22,583 nt of DNA from an archaeon (lineage in GTDB: Archaea; Asgardarchaeota; Hermodarchaeia; Hermodarchaeales; Hermodarchaeaceae): positions 1 through 22,583 of the forward strand of contig JABXGY010000005.1 in assembly GCA_016550395.1 (NCBI GenBank), written 5' to 3'. Shown in pieces: positions 12,832 to 20,435 of this stretch. A model generated the notes under the pieces. It saw nothing but the letters and a program-made list of their open reading frames with translations, did no database searches and had not been told where the DNA came from. The translations under genes and the position numbers were made by a program. Numbering within the stretch: the first letter of the stretch is position 1; each line of letters begins with the position of its first letter.

Positions 12832-13432
12832 ACAGGTCTTAACCGGTATTGTACGGGAGCAATATATTCTCGAGTGGATTTTCCTGGCAATTCTTTGGAC
12901 TGTCAGTGTTGTTTGCGCCTACATTTTGATTTCTAACATTCTTTTGCTTCCTTTGCTAGGACCGCCATGGACGCCTTCACCAGAAATTACATGGTGGCAA
13001 TGGCTCATGATTGCATTCCAACACCCCTATGTCTGGCCAGCAGCACTTGCAACTTCAATTGCTCTCATTCTTACAATTAGCGTTACCCTATATTTTGCAA
13101 TCTGGTTGCCAGAACGAGTTGATTCAGTGCTTCGTTTGGAACTTAGCCGGATTGGTCCAACTACGAATCTTAGATTACGTCGGCAATATGTGACTAAAAT
13201 TAATTCTAAGGGTCTTCTTATAACGCGGCTTTTAGCAAAAACAACAGGGACAGGAGAGTATGGGATGGTCGTGCTGCGGGCTAGCTTTCCGAATATTCCA
13301 CCTGAACAACTAGAATCTGTAGCCCAACGGAATTTTCTAGCTTGGGATAAGAAGTCAATTGCCACAGTATCTTCTATCGATGAGCTGCATTTCAAAATCA
13401 CACAATTAGCTCGTGCTTTTGCAGAACTATGA
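12815..13432 (+). CDS. Two-span membrane protein coupled to the upstream regulator
   Basis: No family recognised. From TTG 12815 the product is 205 residues: a short soluble start, one hydrophobic span (WIFLAILWTVSVVCAYILIS, about 19-38, continuing hydrophobic to ~45), an aromatic-rich loop with several Trp (TPSPEITWWQWLM), a second span (ALATSIALILTISVTLYFAI, about 77-96), and a soluble ~105-residue C-terminal domain that is basic near the membrane. The frame also extends upstream to an ATG at 12707 inside the regulator gene, but GGAGGAGGG at 12798-12806 sits eight bases before TTG 12815, and the upstream residues look like out-of-frame translation. The overlap with the regulator suggests the pair acts together, for example a membrane sensor titrating a DNA-binding protein. 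Confidence 0.6.
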   Translation: MTEANEQVLTGIVREQYILEWIFLAILWTVSVVCAYILISNILLLPLLGPPWTPSPEITWWQWLMIAFQHPYVWPAALATSIALILTISVTLYFAIWLPERVDSVLRLELSRIGPTTNLRLRRQYVTKINSKGLLITRLLAKTTGTGEYGMVVLRASFPNIPPEQLESVAQRNFLAWDKKSIATVSSIDELHFKITQLARAFAEL

Positions 13433-13447
13433 ATCTCTCACAGATGC

Positions 13448-15106
13448 TTATCGTACAAGGGCTATTATGGTGCCAATGCAACGCGTATTTGCTTCTCTGG
13501 TGACCACGCGATCACCAACGCGGAGCATCTCAGGTCCTTTTTTTAACATCATACGAACACGTGCTACATCACCAACAACAAGGTATTCTTTATCATAAAT
13601 TTCTTCAAATATCACCGGTTGTTGGATTGTCGAACTATGAAAGACTGGTTCATATCCAGGACGAATTCTAGTTGGGTGTCTCGTAACGATGATTGTTGTA
13701 TCAAACGCACTTACTGCCTTGACATCTGCATCTTCATCACAGATAATCTGGCCCCTGCGAATCTTCTCTGGTGAAATGCGTTTGAGGTCAAATCCAAAAA
13801 CATCGCCTGCTTTTACACGTTCAACTTGTTTCTTGAACACTTCAATGGACCCAATTCTTCCTCGCATAAATCGTCCATCTTTATCGGGGCCGCATAGGAT
13901 ATTTTGACCCGGTTTGAAGATGCCCTCTTGTACGGTTCCTGTAATGACAACATTTGTTCCCCGGATTCCTCGATATACTTTATCAATTGAGGCTAGAGCT
14001 GGTTTTTCAATCCGTTCATTTGGAATTCGAGAAGGAAGACTCGCTAAAGTCTTACGAAGCAGGTCAAGGCCTAGCCCTGAAACACAACTAATCTCAAAGA
14101 CAGGGACTACAACACGGTGTGCAATTTCTCGACAAATAATCCCTACGTCATCTTCTGTTGTAATGCGGAGGGGAACGTGTCCAATTTCCTTAATTGTTTC
14201 AAAAACAAGATTTCGAATTCGATCACGGATCGCTTCGTTACAATTATCAACTTTATTTATCACAACTAGGAAGGGAAGCTGTTGATTCGATACTAAAAGC
14301 AGGTGCTCACGAGTAATATCATCCAGTCTTATTATGCCACTCCGTTGTTTTTCGGCAGTAACCAGCTTATACTCATCTAGACATGGAACGAGTACCATGC
14401 TATATTGTGCAGAGGCTCCGAGAACGCTTCGAATCATCGTTTTAGCGTACTCTCGGTGTCCTGGTGCATCAAAGATGGTTATGATTCGGTGAGCCCGATC
14501 TAAAATTTGTGCCCGTTTTGCTTTGTCCAAAGGGGCTTTCATTGTGATAAATTTGCTATTCTTATCGACTGCAGCAAATGTAACATGAAGGTCTGCTGTT
14601 TGACCGCGTTTCAATTCTTGAGGATAGGTTAATAATACAGCTCGGGCTTGTCCACTTCCATTATCTAGCTCTCCTTGGATAAGGACTCCTGCCAGTGTGG
14701 TTTTGCCACTGTTAACGCGACCAACAAGATTCACTCCCAGAGTTTCAGGGACTATTGGAGAGATGATGCGAGCGACTTTGAAGCCTACTACGATACCTTT
14801 CTCCGTGATGTATTGAGTTTGTTCCAGAATCTGAATTCCAGCTTCTTTACAAAGTAATTGTAGAATGTCTTTACTTGATTGTACTTCGTCTGCGGTAAGA
14901 CCGAAAATTTCCCAGTTTTTTCCATGTAGATCTTCAATTCCTACAACATAATGGCCTTCCCCCTCACTAGTTATTAATTTCAGTTGAGCGATTAATTTCG
15001 CCTTTCGGTCGCCGAGAGCATCACGATCAGTAAGAATTCGTTTAAACTCAGTGTTCCGATTTTCTCCGTTGACTAAAAGCCGTTCAAGGCTATCATTGGT
15101 AGGCAC
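13448..15106 (-). CDS. GTPBP1-like translational GTPase
   Basis: Member of the EF-Tu-like GTPBP1/2 group (COG5258 in archaea). Residues ~1-110 are the family N-terminal region (NTEFKRIL, EGEGHYVVGIEDL). The G domain has the P-loop GRVNSGKT at 129-136, a G2 region around GQT (168-170), G3 D-A-P-G-H at 213-217, and G4 N-K-V-D at 284-287. Beta-barrel domains 2 and 3 follow, with GIRGTNVVITGTV and VGDVARVRMM. At 552 residues it is full length. Eukaryotic relatives are linked to ribosome quality control and mRNA decay; the archaeal role is not settled. GTG start at 15106. It probably lies in one transcript with the HAD and M42 genes (gaps of 77 and 47 bases) and converges 15 bases from the membrane-protein gene. 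Confidence 0.85.
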   Translation of the reverse strand: MPTNDSLERLLVNGENRNTEFKRILTDRDALGDRKAKLIAQLKLITSEGEGHYVVGIEDLHGKNWEIFGLTADEVQSSKDILQLLCKEAGIQILEQTQYITEKGIVVGFKVARIISPIVPETLGVNLVGRVNSGKTTLAGVLIQGELDNGSGQARAVLLTYPQELKRGQTADLHVTFAAVDKNSKFITMKAPLDKAKRAQILDRAHRIITIFDAPGHREYAKTMIRSVLGASAQYSMVLVPCLDEYKLVTAEKQRSGIIRLDDITREHLLLVSNQQLPFLVVINKVDNCNEAIRDRIRNLVFETIKEIGHVPLRITTEDDVGIICREIAHRVVVPVFEISCVSGLGLDLLRKTLASLPSRIPNERIEKPALASIDKVYRGIRGTNVVITGTVQEGIFKPGQNILCGPDKDGRFMRGRIGSIEVFKKQVERVKAGDVFGFDLKRISPEKIRRGQIICDEDADVKAVSAFDTTIIVTRHPTRIRPGYEPVFHSSTIQQPVIFEEIYDKEYLVVGDVARVRMMLKKGPEMLRVGDRVVTREANTRCIGTIIALVR

Positions 15107-15183
15107 TCAGATTCAACACACGTTTTTGGTCTTATTCAACATCATAACAAACATATCCGAATATCAGCCTTTTGTTTCCTTAA

Positions 15184-15873
15184 CTAGGAGGGTGTTGGTA
15201 ACATCGCCTGTTTCTCAAGATAGGGAATAATCAAGGTTAACGTAGGAAACACTACAATTGCTCCCTCTGACAGAAGCTCTTCTTTTGTTCTAATTTTAGA
15301 TTGCCGAGCGATACAGCGTATTCCCAGTTTGGTTGCTGTCATAACATCAATCGTTGAATCACCTATGAAAATAGCTTCATCGGGTGTGACCTTGAAGTGC
15401 TCGAGGATTAATTCTAACCCTTCAGTTGAAGGCTTCATGTGTGGGGCTTCATCTCGGCTAATTAGGAGATCGACATAAGGTGTCAGATCATGTTTGTTTA
15501 ATAGGTAGTCCGCTACTGCCCGATTATCATTTGTAAGCACTGCAATTTTGACATTTCGACTGTGGAGTCCATGAAGCGTTTCTTTGGCACCTATTACTAG
15601 TTGAGCTTTTTTCGCTCCTCTCCATTCTAATTCCATGGCTACAGCATAGACTTTATCACGTAATTCACTAATTTCAACCGCCGACTTGCCTTCCTTTCCA
15701 GCATATGCAAAAGCGCTTCGGAGTAAATCTTGAGTACTGTGCATCGGGAGAACCTCTGATGGAAATCCAGAATCAAGGAGGAGGTCTCTAATCGCCCGTC
15801 GCATTACTCGAAAATCAATCTCGGCTGTAACGAGTGTTCCATCTAAATCGAATACAACGAGGCGAAGAACCAT
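15184..15873 (-). CDS. HAD-superfamily phosphatase (phosphoglycolate phosphatase-like)
   Basis: HAD hydrolase of the beta-phosphoglucomutase/phosphoglycolate phosphatase subgroup. Motif I F-D-L-D-G-T-L at 8-14 gives the nucleophile D9 and acid D11; motif II is V-L-T-N-D around 111-115; the Lys of motif III is in MKPS; motif IV is F-I-G-D-S-T-I-D with two Asp for magnesium. An alpha-helical cap lies between motifs I and II. Length 229 is normal. The true substrate cannot be told; small phosphorylated metabolites are usual. ATG 15873 follows CTGGAG eight bases upstream. It sits between M42 peptidase and GTPBP1-like genes on the same strand. Confidence 0.85.
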   Translation of the reverse strand: MVLRLVVFDLDGTLVTAEIDFRVMRRAIRDLLLDSGFPSEVLPMHSTQDLLRSAFAYAGKEGKSAVEISELRDKVYAVAMELEWRGAKKAQLVIGAKETLHGLHSRNVKIAVLTNDNRAVADYLLNKHDLTPYVDLLISRDEAPHMKPSTEGLELILEHFKVTPDEAIFIGDSTIDVMTATKLGIRCIARQSKIRTKEELLSEGAIVVFPTLTLIIPYLEKQAMLPTPS

Positions 15874-15920
15874 GAATTTCTGGCTCCAGTTGGCAACGCT
15901 ATTCTAGTGTAATCAAATCA

Positions 15921-17009
15921 TCAAATAGACGTGAAGCTCTTGACTGTTTTGATATCTAATCCTTTAACTACAGCAATGAGAAGGTCTATTGTTTTCTCTA
16001 TATCATCTAAACTGAGTATTCCAACATGGCTGTGGATATGCCGTGTTGTAACACCAACAACGAGGCTGGGTACACCAGTTCGATTCAGATGAATCACACC
16101 AGCATCAGTTCCACCACCATACATTTGGGTCAGTTGATACGGAATTTTTTCTTTCTTAGCTGTTTTCATGACAAATTCCAACAAGGGTTGGTTGGGAATC
16201 ATTGAGCGATCCATAGTGCAGATTGTAGGACCTTTCCCAAGTTTAGCTGCGGCTTCTTCGGGTTTGATTCCGGGCATATCTCCTGCAATATCGACTTCGA
16301 GGGCAAACCCAACATCAGGTTCAATTAAATGAGCGGTTGTCCGTGCACCACGGAGGCCAACTTCTTCTTGGACCGTTGCAGCCCCAATTACAGTATTTGG
16401 GTGGTTGATTTTTTCATCCTTTAAGATTCGTACAATTTCCATTGCTATGAATGCACCAAGTCTGTCATCAAAGGCTTTTGCGGCAGCAAGTTTGCCGTTG
16501 CGAATGAGTTGGAAAGAGGTATCTGGTACAATGGGGTCGCCTATTTGGATTCCCATTTCTTTGATATCATCTTCGGAGGAGGCGCCTACGTCAATAAACA
16601 TATCTTTTAGTTCAACTAGTTTTTTTCGTTCATCCGGGTGAAGAAGGTGAGGGGGTTTTGCTCCAAACACACCGAAATAGCGTTCATCTTTTCGGTTGCT
16701 GATAATTACCTTCTGTCCCAAAATAACTTGGTTCCACCAACCACCAAGCGGATTTACTTTAAGGAACCCATCTTTAGTGATTCCTGAGACAATAAAACCG
16801 ACTTCGTCGACGTGACCAGCGAAGAGAATTCTGGGTCGATCAGCGGTTCCTTTTTTAACGAACTGTACACTGCCTAATTTGTCAACAGTTAGTTCGTCAG
16901 CTAGTGGACGCATGGTTTTTGCTACGATGGCTGAGGTTTCACGTTCGAAACCACTTGGTCCAAAGGAATCGACAAGGGTCTGTAATAATTTTATTTGTTT
17001 TTTATTCAT
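15921..17009 (-). CDS. M42-family aminopeptidase (TET-type)
   Basis: Dinuclear metal aminopeptidase of the glutamyl aminopeptidase/endoglucanase-M family, which in archaea forms tetrahedral dodecamers that trim peptides coming from the proteasome. Motifs in order: FGPSGFE near the start, H66 and D68 in AGHVDEVG, the bridging Asp in AFDDRLGAF (181-182), catalytic Glu in VQEEVGLRGA (215-216), D240 in EVD, and the last metal His in RHIHSH (~326). YGGGTDAG (297-304) completes the family signature. At 362 residues it is full length. It is transcribed divergently from deoC and leads a probable M42-HAD-GTPase operon. It would functionally fit the proteasome chaperone encoded at 5111-5908. Confidence 0.92.
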   Translation of the reverse strand: MNKKQIKLLQTLVDSFGPSGFERETSAIVAKTMRPLADELTVDKLGSVQFVKKGTADRPRILFAGHVDEVGFIVSGITKDGFLKVNPLGGWWNQVILGQKVIISNRKDERYFGVFGAKPPHLLHPDERKKLVELKDMFIDVGASSEDDIKEMGIQIGDPIVPDTSFQLIRNGKLAAAKAFDDRLGAFIAMEIVRILKDEKINHPNTVIGAATVQEEVGLRGARTTAHLIEPDVGFALEVDIAGDMPGIKPEEAAAKLGKGPTICTMDRSMIPNQPLLEFVMKTAKKEKIPYQLTQMYGGGTDAGVIHLNRTGVPSLVVGVTTRHIHSHVGILSLDDIEKTIDLLIAVVKGLDIKTVKSFTSI

Positions 17010-17152
17010 TGTTTGTACCTAACACGCAATCTCATTATGAACTAGATAAGCTTTATTCAGATTATAGAACCCCTTGGTTTTCCATTTGTGCCTGAGGAAC
17101 AGATTTTATCAATAGGGAACGCTATTCCTGTGTAAAGGAGTGTTTTTCGTAA

Positions 17153-17974
17153 ATGCCCATTACAGTTGATGAACTGGCGAAGTTGATTGATCATACTCGC
17201 CTTAAACCAGAAACAAAGCGTGTGAAAATCCAGGAACTATGCGAGGAAGCTCTCACCTACGAATTTGCTTCGGTTTGTATTAATCCGGTTCATGTGGAGT
17301 TTGCTGCAGAGCTATTAAGTGGTTCTTCGGTGGATGTTTGTGTTGTCATAGGATTTCCATTAGGTGCAACTCTGACGGAGGTTAAGGCATTCGAAGCCCG
17401 CGAGGTTGTACGGAAGGGTGCGACAGAAGTTGATATGGTAATTAATGTCGGTGCCTTGCGGGATAAAAACTATGATTTCGTTCGTTCCGATATTCGAGAG
17501 GTAGTGAGTGCAGCAGATGGAGCGATTGTAAAGGTAATCTTAGAAACCGGTTTGTTGATTGATGAGGAGAAGCGACAAGGTTGTATAATTAGTAAAGAGG
17601 CTGGTGCACATTTTGTAAAAACATCTACAGGTTTCGGACCAATGGGTGCTACTCCCTATGATGTTCAACTAATGCGGAAGGCAGTTGGAAACAAGATGGG
17701 TGTCAAAGCTGCTGGAGGGATCCGTACTTTCAAAGATGCACTTCGAATGATTAACGCTGGAGCAACTCGGTTAGGCACAAGCTCAGGTGTTTCTATTGTT
17801 GAAGGATATCGGTGGGCAGGCTATAGCGATGCCTGGCTGGAACCTGATAAACCGTGTTGGACATGTCCTAGCCGTCAAGCAAGCCTAGCAAAACAGCCTA
17901 AGGAAGTGTATCTTTGGTATAAGGAACGATGTGTAACTTGCCCACATCGTGATGAAAATATTTTCAATGATTAG
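17153..17974 (+). CDS. deoC: Deoxyribose-phosphate aldolase with C-terminal cysteine extension
   Basis: Cleaves 2-deoxyribose-5-phosphate to glyceraldehyde-3-phosphate and acetaldehyde, in the salvage or breakdown of deoxynucleosides. The catalytic set is intact: D94 in EVDMVINVG, Schiff-base K156 in VKTSTGFG, and K185 in VKAAGGIRT, equal to Asp102, Lys167 and Lys201 of E. coli DeoC. The aldolase proper ends near residue 220. The remaining ~53 residues are not part of normal DeoC (~220-250) and hold two knuckles, C235/C238 and C260/C263, separated by a charged helix. They could bind zinc or an iron-sulfur cluster. GGAGTG lies ten bases before ATG 17153. The stop codon overlaps the ribosome site of aor, so the two are coupled. 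Confidence 0.93.
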   Translation: MPITVDELAKLIDHTRLKPETKRVKIQELCEEALTYEFASVCINPVHVEFAAELLSGSSVDVCVVIGFPLGATLTEVKAFEAREVVRKGATEVDMVINVGALRDKNYDFVRSDIREVVSAADGAIVKVILETGLLIDEEKRQGCIISKEAGAHFVKTSTGFGPMGATPYDVQLMRKAVGNKMGVKAAGGIRTFKDALRMINAGATRLGTSSGVSIVEGYRWAGYSDAWLEPDKPCWTCPSRQASLAKQPKEVYLWYKERCVTCPHRDENIFND

Positions 17975-17980
17975 GAGGGT
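17974..17980 (+). promoter_or_regulatory. Ribosome binding site of aor overlapping the deoC stop codon
   Basis: GGAGGGT begins with the last base of the deoC TAG (17972-17974) and lies five bases before ATG 17986. Ribosomes terminating on deoC would be next to the aor start, favouring coupled production of the two enzymes. Confidence 0.75.
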
Positions 17981-17985
17981 TACCA

Positions 17986-19752
17986 ATGAAAGATGTTCAA
18001 ATACTTTGGGTTTCTCTACGCCAACAATCTGCGAAGGAAGTTCCATTTTCTTCTGATAACTATGCTAAGTTTCTTGGTGGTCGAGGACTCGGTGTGAAAC
18101 TACTTTATGATAGAGTCAACCCAGAAATTGATCCCCTCTCGCCAGATAATTTATTGATCTTTGCAGTGGGCCCTTTGACAGCAACTTCCGTGCCTACTGC
18201 TGGTCGGTTTGCGGTAGTTACCAAGTCGCCATTAACGGGGACGATATTTGATTCGAATTGTGGAGGATATTTTGGTCCACAACTTCGTCGAGCAGGTTTT
18301 ACTGCCGTGGTTATTGAAGGTCGTGCCACGTCACCAGTATACCTTTGGATTAATGATGATGAAATTGAGTTTCGATCTGCAGAGCCTGTTTGGGGTAAGG
18401 AGGTAAGTAACACAACAGACCAGCTCCTTGATGAGACAGATAGAAAAGCTCAGGTGGCATGTATTGGTCCCGCTGGTGAGAATCAGGTTAAATTGGCTTC
18501 CATCATGAATGACAAACATCGTGCTGCAGGACGTGGGGGTGTGGGAGCGGTAATGGGTGCAAAGAACCTGAAAGCGGTGGTTATTCAGGGTACGAAAAAG
18601 GTAACCGTTAGTGATGAGAAGCAATTAGACCAAGTGGTTAGTCGTGTTCGACGTTTATTGAAAAAGGATTCAATTACCAATAAATCATTACCCGTCTATG
18701 GAACAGCTGTTCTGGTGAACCTCATTAATGAGTACGGACTTCTACCAACCTATAATTTCCAAGAGGGAACTTTCAATGATGCTGAGGGAGTATCAGGTGA
18801 GAAACTCTTAGAAAGAATCTTTGTAAAAAGGTATCATTGTTTTGGGTGTCCCATTGGTTGTGGTCGGATTACACGTGCTTATGGTGAAGAAGGAGGTGGT
18901 CCTGAATACGAAACAATCTGGGCTTTGGGACCTCAATGTGGGATCAATGACTTAGAATGGATAGCTGCTGCAAATAATCGTTGTAATGAGTTAGGGCTAG
19001 ATACAATCTCTCTAGGGAGCACAATAGGCTGTGCAATGGAGTTAGTCCAGAAAGGTAACCTAGATGCACAGTTATCATTCGGTGATACTGAAGGGCTAAT
19101 CAAACTCATAGATGAGATTGCCCTAGCTAAAGGGTTAGGAGCGGAGCTGGGTGAAGGGTCAAAAATCCTAGCAACACGGTATAATGCCCCAGAGTTAGCA
19201 ATGCAAGTAAAAGGATTAGAGCTCCCTGCTTACGACCCCAGAGGAGTACAAGGACATGCTCTTGCATCTGCAACTTCCAACAGAGGTGGTTGTCATCTCC
19301 GCGGATATATGATTGGTCCTGAAATACTTGGTTCGCCGGTCCTGGTTGATCGAGATCGAATTGAGGGCAAAGCAGGGCTAGTCAATCTCTTTCAGAATCT
19401 TTCTGCTGCAATGGATTCAATGATACTTTGTCGCTTTACGACCTTTGCATTTAGTGTTCAGGATTATGCAGATTTAGTCACAGCAGCTACCGATCTCTCA
19501 GTAAACGGAAAAGAACTTCTCCAGATTGGTGAAAGGATCTGGAACTTGGAACGTCTTTTCAATATCAGAGAAGGGTTTTCAGCTAAGGATGATTGCCTTC
19601 CGCCCCGTTTCTCAAAACCACTACCAGAGGGTGGATCAAGAAATCGCATTGTCCATCTTGAAAAGATGCTCCTCGAATATTATCGAATTCGTGGGTGGAG
19701 TAGCCAGGGGCATCCCTCAAAGGCAAAGCTCAAACAACTCAATATCCAATAA
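17986..19752 (+). CDS. aor: Tungsten-dependent aldehyde:ferredoxin oxidoreductase
   Basis: Oxidises aldehydes to carboxylic acids and passes electrons to ferredoxin, with a tungsten bis-pyranopterin and one 4Fe-4S cluster. Cluster ligands are C285, C288 and C292 (CFGCPIGCG) plus C482 in MDSMILC. Pterin-contact stretches include GGRGLG (31-36), NCGGYFGPQLRRAGF (91-105), AAGRGGVGAVMGAKNLKAV (180-198), DPRG and NRGGCHL. Length 588 is close to characterised AORs (~605). The general motifs fit the AOR subgroup rather than formaldehyde or glyceraldehyde-3-phosphate oxidoreductases, but substrate cannot be fixed by eye. Placement 11 bases after deoC makes acetaldehyde, the DeoC product, the natural candidate. 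Pterin and tungstate genes are not in this window. Confidence 0.92.
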   Translation: MKDVQILWVSLRQQSAKEVPFSSDNYAKFLGGRGLGVKLLYDRVNPEIDPLSPDNLLIFAVGPLTATSVPTAGRFAVVTKSPLTGTIFDSNCGGYFGPQLRRAGFTAVVIEGRATSPVYLWINDDEIEFRSAEPVWGKEVSNTTDQLLDETDRKAQVACIGPAGENQVKLASIMNDKHRAAGRGGVGAVMGAKNLKAVVIQGTKKVTVSDEKQLDQVVSRVRRLLKKDSITNKSLPVYGTAVLVNLINEYGLLPTYNFQEGTFNDAEGVSGEKLLERIFVKRYHCFGCPIGCGRITRAYGEEGGGPEYETIWALGPQCGINDLEWIAAANNRCNELGLDTISLGSTIGCAMELVQKGNLDAQLSFGDTEGLIKLIDEIALAKGLGAELGEGSKILATRYNAPELAMQVKGLELPAYDPRGVQGHALASATSNRGGCHLRGYMIGPEILGSPVLVDRDRIEGKAGLVNLFQNLSAAMDSMILCRFTTFAFSVQDYADLVTAATDLSVNGKELLQIGERIWNLERLFNIREGFSAKDDCLPPRFSKPLPEGGSRNRIVHLEKMLLEYYRIRGWSSQGHPSKAKLKQLNIQ

Positions 19753-19814
19753 AGACAGAAGGCTTTTCTTACGATAAATCGCTAACACATGAAATTCAAT
19801 ATGGAGCCCACTCG

Positions 19815-20435
19815 ATGATGCACGCTAGTGATTCGAGAATTAGTCAGCGGTTTGCTCGAATTTTTTCTGCTATCTTATCTCCTCCAATGATTGCATTGGG
19901 TACAGTCTTTGTATTTGCCTTTTTCTCACCTATTGGTACAGGTTTACTAATCCCATGGCAGTCCTTTTTCCTTGGGCTCGTATTTATTGTGATTGGACCC
20001 ATTCTACCTTTGTCAATCTTAGTAGCTCGGGGTAGGTTGACTGTTGATGTAAAAAATCGTCGTGACCGACCTCTCCTATATTTAGCTGCAATTCTTGTCT
20101 ACAGTACTGGGGCTCTTATCGCCTTGTTTTTTATGAATCATACGATGATGGTGATTGCTATTGCATATGTAGGTGTAACCACAGCTATTGCTGTTGTTAG
20201 CCTGTGGTGGAAGGTTTCTGCCCACACAGCTGGGGTTGCTGGACCAATTACAGGATTAATTTGGGTGTATGGGATAATTGTTATTCCTTTTATGCTCTTA
20301 ACACTAGTAGTTTCTTGGGCGCGATGGTACCAAAACCTTCATTCCGTCAAGCAATTAGTAGGTGGAATATTCATAGCGATTGGAGTCACAACAATTGTCT
20401 ATTGGGTTTTATGGGGACCTCTAATGCTGTTTTAA
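19815..20435 (+). CDS. PAP2-like integral membrane protein
   Basis: A 206-residue protein with about six hydrophobic spans. Between them lie the three pieces of a PAP2-like phosphatase site: VDVKNRRDRP (residues ~75-84) like motif KxnRP, KVSAHTAG (~135) like the SGH motif, and R-W-Y-Q-N-L-H-S-V-K-Q (~173-183) like SR-x5-H-x3-D but with Gln in place of Asp. The same H-x3-Q variant is, as I recall, common in a divergent PAP2 subgroup. It may act on a membrane-lipid phosphate or isoprenoid diphosphate. ATG 19815 and ATG 19818 are adjacent; GGAG at 19802-19805 serves either. Its stop overlaps the stop of the convergent large gene. A UbiA-type enzyme was considered but lacks its Asp-rich motifs. 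Confidence 0.65.
   Translation: MMHASDSRISQRFARIFSAILSPPMIALGTVFVFAFFSPIGTGLLIPWQSFFLGLVFIVIGPILPLSILVARGRLTVDVKNRRDRPLLYLAAILVYSTGALIALFFMNHTMMVIAIAYVGVTTAIAVVSLWWKVSAHTAGVAGPITGLIWVYGIIVIPFMLLTLVVSWARWYQNLHSVKQLVGGIFIAIGVTTIVYWVLWGPLMLF

Noticed and set aside
13027..13401. 124-codon frame opposite the membrane-protein gene
   Set aside because: Arg/Ser-rich shadow of the plus-strand gene, which has better membrane-span logic and a ribosome site.
13914..14285. 123-codon frame opposite the GTPase
   Set aside because: Antisense to the intact GTPBP1-like gene with conserved G motifs.
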